A stretch of DNA of 64,000 bases from Helopsaltes ochotensis. Taxonomy: Eukaryota; Chordata; Aves; Passeriformes; Locustellidae. The notes under the pieces are model-generated. The model had not been told where the DNA came from and did no database searches. It saw only the letters and a program-made list of their open reading frames with translations. Positions 26,801-38,800 of this stretch are shown here, in pieces (the stretch's first letter is position 1; each line of letters opens with the position of its first letter). A program made the position numbers and the translations under genes. The stretch spans positions 186,001 to 250,000 of the forward strand of contig VXBM01000214.1 of NCBI GenBank assembly GCA_013400155.1. The letters run 5' to 3'.

Positions 26801-29800
26801 CTGAGACTTGAGGATTTATTTCGTGTCCCTGCTAGCCAGCCTGGGGGTGCTTGTCTTCCTGGGGAAAGGTCACCAAAATTTTTCAACATGAGCAAAAAAG
26901 GGCATTCTTTCTCAAAAAGCCTCGAGGGAATGGCTTTGCTGAAATCTCTTAGAACAACTCATCAGGGAGGCAGGTTTCAGGTATAGAAAGCTTCATCTGA
27001 GGAGAACACGTCTGTTGAAGCTATATACCCCTTGCAGGGTAGGGGCAAGCCTTGCAAGGGGAAATGTTGGATGTTTGAGGTAGATATGTGTTGGGGCACC
27101 AGTGATTAAGGGAAACCCTTCTGGGAGGAAGTCAGTGTCGGGGTGTTATTGTTCCCTGTTTCCTGTCTCCCAGTGCTGCAGCTAGAGGACGTCTCCTTCT
27201 GTGTTTTAAGCAGTTTAATTAAAAAGACGGCTCTGAAGACTGCAGTGTGCACATTGTTGCTTGTGATGTGTTAGTAGAAGCGTAGTCGCTTGTGCTCTGG
27301 GATTGCTGGATAGTGTAGCTCTGGAAGTTAATTCTTTGTAGATTCAAAATCTGGGAGTTCCAATATAGCCAAGGCTATATGGAATATAGCCAAGGCTATA
27401 TGGAATATAGCCTTAGCTATAAGCTCCCATTATGTTTGTTCCCATGTTATAGTTAATTTTTACACATGATCTCTTTTTCTATGCCTGCTAACCTGCACAC
27501 CTGAGAAAGATAACCTTTGGATTGCTGGCATAAGTTACACCCGAAAATTTGGATAAACAATTTAAATTATGTGAAAAACAAATATTATGTTTTTTATAGA
27601 ACCATGATAAGCTCGACACATAGTATGGTTATGTAACAATGATAAGTTTAACTCTGATTAGTATTTGTTAAATTTTTGACCTGAACTTTCTCACTGCTTT
27701 TCTTGTATCCATGAAGAAAGAGCAGTATCGAATTCTGATTGACCTCCTTAGGGAGAGCTTGGCTTAAAACAAGGAAAGTTTTTTCCAGTAATTTTGAGAT
27801 AGGACAGCTGAAACTGAAGCATCTCAGTACATGTCCAAGAGGCCTTCTTGAAGTTTGTGAAGTTTAAACAGAATTACAGCAAAATAATTCAGAGAGATAT
27901 TAATTAATCTGTAAGCAGCTTTATTAGAGAACATTAGCGTTATGTTTTGTTTCTGGAGTTGCTGTTTATGAATCAGGACCAGTGCAGAGTGCTGAGAAGG
28001 GAGATAGTTAGGAACACCACAGGGTAAGTCATTAAACAGATGTCAATAGCTATTCTGGCTACCTTTAAAGAAATACCTAAAGTAAATCAGACTTCGTTCT
28101 TCTGATGCACTGCAGGGATAGCTCAGTTTTCCCTGCAGACTTCTTCCTTCCTGCATGTGAGCCATATTAGACATCCTTAAGCAACCTAAAGTAGTGGAAA
28201 TATAAACAAACTGGTTTTTGTGTTTGTGTCTTAAATAGTTTTAGATGCGGTTGTTTCTGGAACTCCGAGATCTTGAATAAAAGTGTTTTGCCAGCTACAT
28301 ATGCTGTAAACTCCTCATCGTATGTGTCCTTTAATGATACCTAACAAAAGCAGAAGCAAAACCCAAACCTCGTTTTGCTGGGCAGGATGGGAATGGTTCT
28401 GAGTTTTGGAAAAAGAGTTTTTATAGCTGTACAGTAGGAATATAATGCGTTGTGGACAATCAGAAGTAACCTAATAAACAACTTGTGTGGTGTAAGCATC
28501 TGCTTATGCTGTGGCATCAACAGGGAGCTGTTTGTAAACTAACTTCACAGGAAATACGCAAAGCCAGGGTTAAATATACTGATGCATGGTTTCTCTTTAT
28601 CTGCATCATCACTACCTCAGTCTTGTTTCTGCTGGCAACATTCACAAATTTCTTTCATTCAGCATGTTCCCAAGTACTTGAAAGACACTGAATAAAATGT
28701 CATTGCTGCCTTCTGTTTCCTTCACCTGTACTTTGCATCCGGTTCTTACCTTACAGCTACATTGCACAAACTTGCTGGGACAGAGACTGTCAGGTGATTG
28801 CAGAGCTTCACTGATTGACTGGGACTGCACAGGTTAAGGCAGCACAAATGTATAGCCATAGCTTTGGGTTTGTTTTAAGGCCAGCTCTGTGTTTGGACAG
28901 CACAGAAGGGTGAGTTACATTGCAGTAATAAATGAGCTGTCTATAAATGTACAGTGAGCCTTTCTTAAGCTGTGGGTGGGAGAGAAGCAGCAGGGAGGAC
29001 TGCTGCTCTTCCAGGGAGCCACAGAATTGCTGAAAAGCCTGGCTGCTGTTGCTCTTGTCCTCCCTTTTCTGGCAGCAGGGCGTAAATCATTCGACCGTGC
29101 TGTCTGCAACCTCCTACCCGCTTGCTGAATGTGAATGAATATAGATAAAAGAATGAAAGTTAATCTTCTGTTCCAGAAAGCTTTATTCTTTTGGGAGTGG
29201 GGAGGCAAGGGAAGATGTAATTTAAATATGGAGTGTGCCATTTAGGAGTGCTGGTGGTGGGCAGGGGACTCCAGGGTTGAAACATCATTCCTGTGACTGC
29301 ACTGAGGCTGGAGTAGGAGGTTGTATCCTTGCCTAGGGGGATAAAGCCCTTCTGGGATTCAGGAAGTAACAAAAGAGAGTCTGTTCACCTCTGCCCTCCA
29401 CCTTGTTGTTGCTTACTGGCCATGGATAAGGAGCTCCACAGAACAGAGCAGCAGCAGCACTACAAAAGTTTATAGAGTAGGTAGGAAAACTGTGAAGGTC
29501 TGTAAGCTGAGAATCAGGGAGAGGAAGTATAGCTTATCCTGCAGAAGTTTCAGTAAACATTACAATAGTTTAATGAGATTATGTATATTTTTGCGGAATG
29601 ATTGGGATTTTCTGTAAAGAAATTTCAACGTGTGGAGGTGATATCTTAAAGGCAGAGACATTACTGCATTTTCAGCCAGACCACAGTTTCTGGAATTTTC
29701 TTTGTGCTCTTGTTTCCGTTTGGTCTATGGAAATATTTGACTACTTTTACAGTTGTTGTATCACTATTATTAAATATTACTTGTCAGTGAACAGTGTTAT

Positions 29801-32800
29801 AGTAATCATGACCTTTAAGCCTGAATGCCTAACAAACCATATAGTAGTTTCTCTCTTTTTTCTGCTCTTACCTCTTCTGCAAATTAAGGTGTGGAGATAG
29901 CTGCTATTTTTCCTGGTTTCATGAGAAGACAAATATACTTTAACAAAGTTTTTCCTTGCAAACCACCCGCTATAAAGTTCCATTTCATTCCTCTTTGTAT
30001 ATTAATAAGAAAAGCCATCCAGAAGTCTCTGGTAATCATGTGGTTACTAAGGTGAAGATAAATGTGTGTTTAGGATGTGTGCAGATTTTCTCCATTTTGC
30101 TGGATTTGCGTTTTCATTCATTGGAAAACAGACTCTTTCAGTTTCCTTTCTTGTGTTTTAAAATAAATATTTCTCTTCTGGAATATCTCATTTAACTTTG
30201 TAAGCATATTGAAATCTCTTTTTAAAATGTTAGTATTAATTTGCCTTACAAGTTGGGGAAAGTTTATTTAACAGGGCACTGGTCTACACCACCCTCAAGC
30301 TCAGGTTCTATTCCTGCATGATTCATATATTGGAAGGCCAAATATGCCTTAGCAGCTCTCAATATTTTGTTTGATCATGGTTCAATAAGCTTATAATCAG
30401 ACCAACTAAAGTGCGTTGTGAGAAATAATTTATAGATTTCCTGATGAACTTTAATATTTTTTTAGATTTATAATTACTAAACATTAGCAGCTGATAATTT
30501 TTTGAGTAAGATTAAGATTATTGAATGATTGTAATAATTGACACCAATGATGTAGATCCAGAAATGTTTACAGCACTTCATCTGCATAGCAACCTCAAAC
30601 TATTTGACATCCTAATTACTATTAATTATTTTTATTTGGCTGTTTTCATTACTGTAGCTTATTTCTTCTGTGTTTCCTTTTAACTTTAGAAAGGCAGTAG
30701 ATGAGAGCATCACATCTCCTTAATGGCATGTCAGTAAACTACTGATAGCATTTGTAATCCCATGATCTCCACTTGTGCTCTGAACTTGCTTCTTACCATG
30801 CCTCTGAGCGGCAATTTTGAGTGCCAGCTTCTGGAAAAAGAGTCTTGTTACGATGTGGCAGTGGATGCTGGCTGATAAATGAAGAAAAATGTGGGACATG
30901 GTTTTAATCAGTGGGTTTCACTTTCAATACGTTAGTGTGCTGAAGTGTCTAAGTGGGGTTTCACGAGAGTTTCTGTTCCCAGTGATTTACCCATAATCAT
31001 CTTTTCAGATGATGGACCACTTACAGGACTTGTCTGTGTACAAGCCATCAATCACAGTTTCAATTTGAGTGCTTTTAATGCATCTCCTTCAAATTACAGT
31101 TTGGTTTAATTGACAGCCTGCCTTCCGCGTTGTCTTTTTAAGCTGGGAGATTTTAGCATGGAATTCCTGCAGTTGAACAAAGGAATATTATTAAACTCTG
31201 ACTGTGTTTCATTAGAGCAAAAATTCACTGTGACAAAGAAGGCAAAAATCCATGAAAGCAGTCCGTCCAGGGAGGCTGACAGTTCAATGCTGGATCAGCT
31301 GGTGTGAGGTTTTGACTTCCCTAGAGAGCTTTATAGGCACAGAATTCAAGCTAAAATTTCTCATGGGACACAAGAAGAAAGTATACACTGGGCAAAGAGA
31401 AAGGACATAAGACCCTCAAGTGGTGGAGTAGGCATTGTAGGACATGTGCCTCCTCCCACCCCAGTCCTAGAAGGAAGTTTTGGGACAGGGCGGGAAATTG
31501 ATACAGGCATCCTCTGACGCTGGGGCAGGGGCAAGAGGATGTGCAGAGCTTGCTTTAAAGGCTCAGGCTCTAAAGCAGTGAGGGGGAGCCCACAGCTGCA
31601 GGAAGCTGTTCTGCTATCTCCCAGCCATGCATGCTGGCGAGGCAGTTGTCTTTGCCCAGGGCCTCTATGAATGGATTCAGTGCAACAGAGTGTTGAGGGA
31701 CCTCTCACTGACAGAGTTTTCCAGGGCAAATTCTTTAGTTAATTTCCTGAGATTAGCTGTGCTCTGACAGCTTGAAGTCCTGTGACAAGACCTCCTGACT
31801 GTTAAATTGTTGACACTGATGTGCCCTAGAAATTTCCAACTTTGTATACTACTGTGCCTGTGTTTATGTCTACATGGGCAAAACTGTTCAAAGGTGGCCT
31901 AAACCAAAGAAAGCGTGTTTTCAAGGTGCAAGGCATAGTGTTAGGACTCAGGAATTCCTCACTGCTAATTTTGGCTGACACATAACTCCCCTGGTGGATT
32001 TACATCTGTGTGGATGAAGTGAAGGGGACCGACTAGGGGTCAGTACCTCCAGGCCTTAGTAGCTGCAAATGGGACAGTGTTTTAACATCTATAATGTAGG
32101 TGAAGAAGTTGACTATTGAAAATCTGTCGCTCAGGAATAGCTACATAGAAAAAAATACCGTGGGTTTTTTTTTTTTTGTTTCTCTAGGTAAAATCTAAGT
32201 CAATACTGTTAATTTAATTTAATTTATTAACAAACCCCTAACTGTGTGAAGTGCAAGGAGATCTCTGTCATGATCACCTTACTCTGCAGTGTTAAAGAGT
32301 GGAAATAAAACTTACATGTGCTTCTCTATTTTTAGTCTTTCCTCATACCATGTTCTCACGAGTGCTCCCGCCATCAATCTTTGCCCTTTCTACATGCAGT
32401 CAGTCAGCAGAGTATCGTCTTACCGTGTCACGCTTTATTGCCGCTACCCGCAGGCTGCGTGTGAGCCAGCTGCACGTGTAGATTTGCACTTCTCAGGAAG
32501 CTGGCTGGGAGCACAGGTGAGCTCGGTATGGATCCTCCACCATCTGCTGGGGCATGGGGAGAGGACTGGTGCTGGTGATGCAGCCTCCTGCCAGCTCAGA
32601 GACTCTGCTCTTCTGCGGGGATATTGGAGAGGAGAGAAATCAATCACAGACGGCATCTAGTGTCAGACTGTGTTAAGCAGACAGGTTGTTCTGGCTGCTC
32701 CTTTTTGGAGGGTGGCTGGCTGTCGTGCTGGGAGGTCTTCTCCATGTCCTTTTTCCTTGATGGCAGAGTTAGTGCTCTCCAAGCATGTCCTTTGACGTGT

Positions 32801-35800
32801 CCTCTGAAGCCCACCTGCAAGGACTGACACACCCATTTCCCCCAAGGGCAGAGCTTTGCTGCTGCTGACAAGTGGCAGTCTCACATGCAAGGTACCGAGG
32901 GATATAAAGCAAATGGAAAAGGTGTGGAGGAAGCACATGGAGGCGCAGGAGCTTTCTGCTCACGCTGCTGAGGGGAGCAGAGGAGGCTGTGTCTCCAAGT
33001 CTGCTTTGTCTTCTTAAAGACCCTGGCTCAGGCTGTTGGTCAGTGGCTGTGCCTTAGTGGGCATAGCCCCAGGTAGGGGCTGGTCTTTCAGACCTTTCAG
33101 ACCATGCTTTGGTGTATGTGAGGATTTTCCAGCTTCAGATGTCTATATAAAAACCCCCACCAAATAGCAGTAAAAGCAGAAAGTAGGAAGACATGCTCAC
33201 AGAAATTCTCTTTCTTATTTAGGTTTTTGGGTTTGTGTGTAGTGAATCTGTATGGTGGACAGTATAAGCATTTTTAGGTTTCAGTCCCTTGTACTCATAT
33301 AGCCAAAGGAACCACAGCAAGATAGCAAAGCATGCTTAGTACACAATGCACATTGCCTTTGCAGAGCACAGCAGTACTTTAAATAAAAAGTACTGCAATG
33401 GGCTGCCCTGACCAAAATTTATCATCCTTGGCCACCTGTTGCGTGGATAACATGCTATTCTTTGAACCACAAGGCATTCAGAGTATGCTGCTATACATGC
33501 TGGATAAATGAATAAATAAAATAAATAATGGGGGAAAAAGAATAGGGAAAAAAACAAGCAAAAGGTGAATGGGTATATATTATAGTTACCCATATAATTA
33601 GCAGAATAAGCACTGGGAAGCATTTTACAGTGTCTATTGTAGTGTACATCTGTTGCCCAGCTTGGTTTATAAGTGTTTGGCTAGTTCAGGCAGCATGGCT
33701 CTAGCTAGCAGGCTACAAATAGACTACAGATAGGATCCATTTTGTGACATGTTTTCCTTCTGGCCTGCAGCCTTTTCCTTCAAGTGGTGTGGAAGTAGTG
33801 CTTAGGTGGCCAAGGATGCTGAGCTGTTTCAGTGGTTCCTCTTCTGCACAGCCATCTGATTTTGGCCAAACACATCTTTTTTGGGTAGAGGGGAGTTGGG
33901 AAGAAGTATGGCCATGAGTATGGTGTATTACCTAAGAGTAAAAACTGGTTTACTAGTAGCACAAATCCAGGGTGTATCAGAAAACTGAGGGTCTGAGTGA
34001 TGCTGTGGCACTGCCTGGATCATGTCCTGCTTGATTTCATATTACCTATCCCTCCTCTGTCTGCAACACTACTAGTAGACATTGAAATTTTGATAAATAC
34101 CTCGTTTAAAATATTTTTAAGTCAGAGACTGAGGTTTTGTGATGTAAGTCCTTAGTTCTTGAAATCAGAGTGTGCTGCTGAAATCAGAGACATAGGGCGG
34201 CTTTGCTTTCTCCTGCAGCTTGTTTAGGCATTTGAAAGCAAAATTTCCTAGTGGGTAGAATCCCTTTCTGGTTCTTTTTTGGTATTGATATTTAATCAAA
34301 TTTTCAGTCTTGTTTGCCTCCCTCTTGGCAAAGCTGTACCTGTGCAACTACACTGTTCTTTTTACAATTTTGCTTATCTTTTGTGATATTTTTATATGCA
34401 TACTCCTGCCCTGTAAAGGGGTTACTAAGAACGTATATGGAATATATGTTTCTTGCAGAACAGGATAGAAATTTATTCTCATTTTATAAGACCGTGTGGC
34501 TTTTACACATTTTTTTTAGAATTACTATGTTAATATTAGCATTAATATTATCCCTTTTAATGTGTAATTTTAACATTACCACAATAATGGCTGACTTATA
34601 CTACAGTCTAAACAACAATAAATGAAGTTTTTAAAGTTAAGTGTGTGTATGTGTTCAAAGGAAAACTAGGGTGGCTAGATGAAAGTATCCCATTAATTTG
34701 CATTTGGTTTCTAAAGTTTAGTCATGGAAAACATTAATCAATATGTGAAAATAATTTTACTCATTTTGTGTTTTTCTTGACAGTTTTCTCTCATTTCTGA
34801 TTCATATAATTAATTTTTTAACCTCTAAGGTTAGTGTTTTCATAACTTTATTCCTCTAGAGATTTTTTTGTGTGTGATTGGGGAGGAGACACTAGTTAGG
34901 ATATGCAGCTTCTAGCAGACATGCCTTTTGATGGATTTGGCATGATGAAAGACAAATGGGGAGAACATCAAACCCAGGAAGGAAGGCAGGGCAGTCTGGC
35001 AAGACTCTCCTAATTTTTGGAGAGTTTCAAGGAAGAGGGAGGAGAAAATTGTGCAATACCATGAGAGCAAACCATGGTCTGTGAATCAATCTAAGCAGAT
35101 GGACATTTGTGAGGGTTTTTTTTCCTCCTATAAAGTAAGCTAATTGTTTATGCCATAACTGCAGAGAAGCAATAAAAAGCAAAGGTTATAAACAAATCAT
35201 TCGGTGCCGACAGAGGGTTCATAGATGCTGACAAGAAACAAATAAAGTGAATAAGGCTGGTACTCTGTTCTGATAAATTTCATTGATTTCTGCACCATGT
35301 CATTATGTTTGCAGCCTGCCCTGTTATCTTGTAGCTCCAAACCTTTCATTATGGCTCCAGATGATAACAGCTGTTGATACACGGCAGTGACTACCATGAG
35401 GGTAAAGTACCATTTGCTAAGAAATAATTAGGAAAATCCCCACGTCTGGGTAGCTTTGATCTGCCTGTGGTGTTGTCCTTGCAGAAGACGTTATATGCCA
35501 ATACTGCATCTGTTTCCTGGATGAGTTCATGAAGCCTTTATGAGAGCACACGTGCACTATAAAGCAGTATAATCAGACAGGTCCCACTGGCTGAGTCAGT
35601 GCAAGCAGTGTGCTGCATGACACCATTGTGTTAAGGCTGTGCAAGGTCCACCTTTTTCACCAAAACTTGGGTTCCTGAAGCTTTTTACTCTGTGTCTACT
35701 GCAGGTATCTGCTTACACCAGTAACGGCAACGTAAATGTGTTTGTAGTCTCAAGTCAGTAACATTGACAAAGATAGAAAGCTAAACCAGGAAAGCAGTCC

Positions 35801-38800
35801 CCAGATTGTGTCGTTTCCTAGCAGTATGAGGTAAGGTGTAAGGTAGCTCTGAATCCCAGGCGTTTTGAACAAATCACCATCTTGCCTTACCCTTGGTAAG
35901 AACAAATCCACTCAGTTTCTGGTGTGGTTCTGATCTGAGGCTGGATGAAGAAGGGGGCCTGAAGCACAGTCTGAAGGAACTTCTGGCAAAAGGGAGCACA
36001 GAATGTGGATGTGTGATGTATATATAGGCTGACACTGGCATATGTTACAGGAGTGCAGGAAAACTGCCAAAGCACCTGCAGGCTGCTGCTTGGCAGCAAC
36101 ATTAGAAAGGTACCTGGTTCCCTCTTTCTTACTAATAATTGGTAAAAAACTGAGAGGAGTATGTATATGTGGAGGAAAATCAGGATAAAAGGATAAAAGG
36201 AGCAGAAACCAGGTCATGCATATAATACCATCTACAATACTGGAAATAACTGTGGACTGTTTATTATTTTGAAGAAACCCAGCTCCAGCTATGCTGAGAT
36301 GAATGAATTGGAAAGGAACTCCTCTTTATTCATTAAACGTGCTGTAAGGAGTTACTTACAGTAATATTTCCATTCCTCTGCAGCCCAACCTTGTCATATC
36401 AGTTCAGGGTGCTGCAGTGTCCCTGCAGTGCTAAAAATGTTTCCACAGGATCACAGTTCCACTGGAGCTTTTCTATTCTTTGCTTTTATCTGATGAAGAT
36501 GTGTCTGTGGTCAGGAAAAATTTTTTGTTTAATACTATTACTGGAGTAGACCTGAATATATTACCTAGTTCTGCCCTTGACCCAATGTACTGCTTGCTGC
36601 AGTCCTGTCTGCCTCACCATCCTGAACGTTTTTGCTCTTCTACAGCTTCTGACTACAAATAAAAAACTGAAGTTCAGGGAGTCTGTAGATGTGTTTCCAA
36701 AAACTTCCTGCACAAATATATTTCAAGATCAGGTGTGGGCTCTGAGGCTGCTGACAGCCAGGAGGGTAGGTAGAGTAAGGTTGGGTGCTATCACAGCAGA
36801 GATGACCCAGCTCTCCAGGGGCTTGTCTGCCTATTGTTCTTCTTGAAGATGCTGAGGCTACTTTGGAATAGACTTACTTGCTTTCCTTCAGCAAAAAATA
36901 CTGAGTTTTGGGGGTCATGAGGGCTACTTTTAACTGGAGGTGATGACATAGTGTAGATTATTGATCGGGGGTGGGGACAGGAAATTCTGCTGATACCTAA
37001 ACCTGAATCTTGGTTACACCTCTGACTTTGCTGACACGACTTCAGTTGAATGGCATATGGGCATGGAGGCTTAAATGCTGTAGTTCTTAACCTTCTTTAT
37101 GAGGACATCTAGAAACCAGAAGTCAGATCTTTGGCTGATTCAAACCCTTTGTCTTCACAGAATTTACACAGAGAATAAATCTTGGCCAGTGTATGTTCTA
37201 GAACACCTTTTTCTGTATTACTCTGGAACACAGTTATATCTTAGAAGTGTTCAAGGTCTTCTTGGCATTTTGCAGGGTTCTTTCTTGCAGCACCCTGGAA
37301 TGCTGTGTTGCTTTTGGGGGGTTGCCACACCACATTGTCTAGCCACAGGCTAAAGGATTTTATTTATTTTTATTTCACATTGTTTCAGCTGTTTTCACTT
37401 TTATTTCCATACTCCAGCAGAATTTCTTCATGATTGTGGCAGCACATCAGGTTTCTTGTTTCATGAGCTGTAGTTAGTTAAATAGCCTGCTGGATTTGTT
37501 TGCCCTTATGTCAGAATTTTAATACTGTAGCAGCAATGGAAGAAAAGGTGACGCTGAGCTCTTATCAAAGTGAGGGAAGAGGTGGGAAAGTTGCCCTCCC
37601 AGAACACTGCTGATCTGAGTTTTTCTAGCTGTCATGTTCTTATTCAAATAAAGTCCCTGGATGAGAGTCTATCATAAGTGCAAATAGAAATTTTTGCTAG
37701 AGAATATAGCAATGTAATTTGCAATGTAATACTATGTGTGGTAAATTGCATGGACATGGATACATTGAGATCTGTCCTCTACATACACTATGTTCTTTGA
37801 TAACCATGATTTTTTAAAAAGTAATTTATTCAGTGGTTGCTTTTCTGAGCCTCTGTTGCTTGTGTGCTTTCTGTTCTTCATTATGTAGCTTTTCTGTTAC
37901 TAAGACTGCATTAAATGACATTCTTCATCTCTTTTACATGTTTTTTGTCTTTGAGCCAGCCAAATGATCAATTAAACTGTCACTGTGAATGAAACTTGAA
38001 AAAATTTGTTTATCAGTAGCAGGAGAAACATTGGCTGTCCCATCTAAGAGGTATAACTTAGCTTTCAGTCTTTTGTTATTTTCTTGGTTTCAGGGAACAG
38101 ATAAGTACTGTTACTGTTCATAATAGAGTGACTGTTCACAGAGGGGCTGCTGAAGGCTTTATTGTAATAATAAGGTGAAACTGATATTCAGAGACTCATC
38201 TTGTACAATAAAACATAGCTCTGTTTACTGATCTAGGAAAGGAGGAAATGTCTGAAGACCTCCCTCTCATTTCTCTTGTAGGATTACCTCGACTGTATCA
38301 CTGATCAGACCAAGCTCTCCCTGGGAACAGAGGAGCGATCAGCCCTGTTTGGAAATATACGGGATATTTACCATTTCAACAGGTAAATTCATTTTTAACT
38401 AAATGAAAACATTTCAATATCCTGTGTTAACGAGAGGGAGCAAACCAGCCCAATTGACTTCTATCACTCACTTTAAAACAGCCAGATCTATAAATCAAGA
38501 AATTACCTAATTTTAATTCTAAGCAAAGTTGGTTTGCTGACACCAGATTTTTTTAGCTGTTTATTTGATGCATCAAGAGTGGTCTTCATGTACTTTTTTT
38601 TCTTTTGTGCTGGTATTTACATGAATGTAAGCCTAACCTGCTCTGTGCTTTAACTGAGCTTAATGCAAGACCACTGTAAAAGAAATTCTTGCCTTCATGA
38701 AGAGATGCTTTATTCCTACTATATTAGCTCCTTTTGTGTAACTATGTACATCACCCAGATCTGGCTTTTGTAGTGTTTATGCTACTAGCTACTCCCTGAA

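Larger units (their letters stand above)
20813..38281 (+). other. PLEKHG1: PLEKHG1 intron 1 of the coding region (17.5 kb)
   Basis: Lies between donor GTAGGG and acceptor TTGTAG. Contents: an interrupted minus-strand CR1 copy (23106-24690), a palindromic tandem repeat (27362-27420), a possible tRNA-like SINE remnant (about 30273-30325), an AATTT run (32209-32228), a CpG-rich exon-like segment (32400-32516) and an AAAT-rich run (33503-33528). The remaining open frames, including 31361-31729 (minus), carry no domain. Confidence 0.9.

Noticed and set aside
31361..31729. 122-residue minus-strand ORF
   Set aside because: Pro/Ser/Leu-rich composition without a domain; no promoter or exon structure seen.
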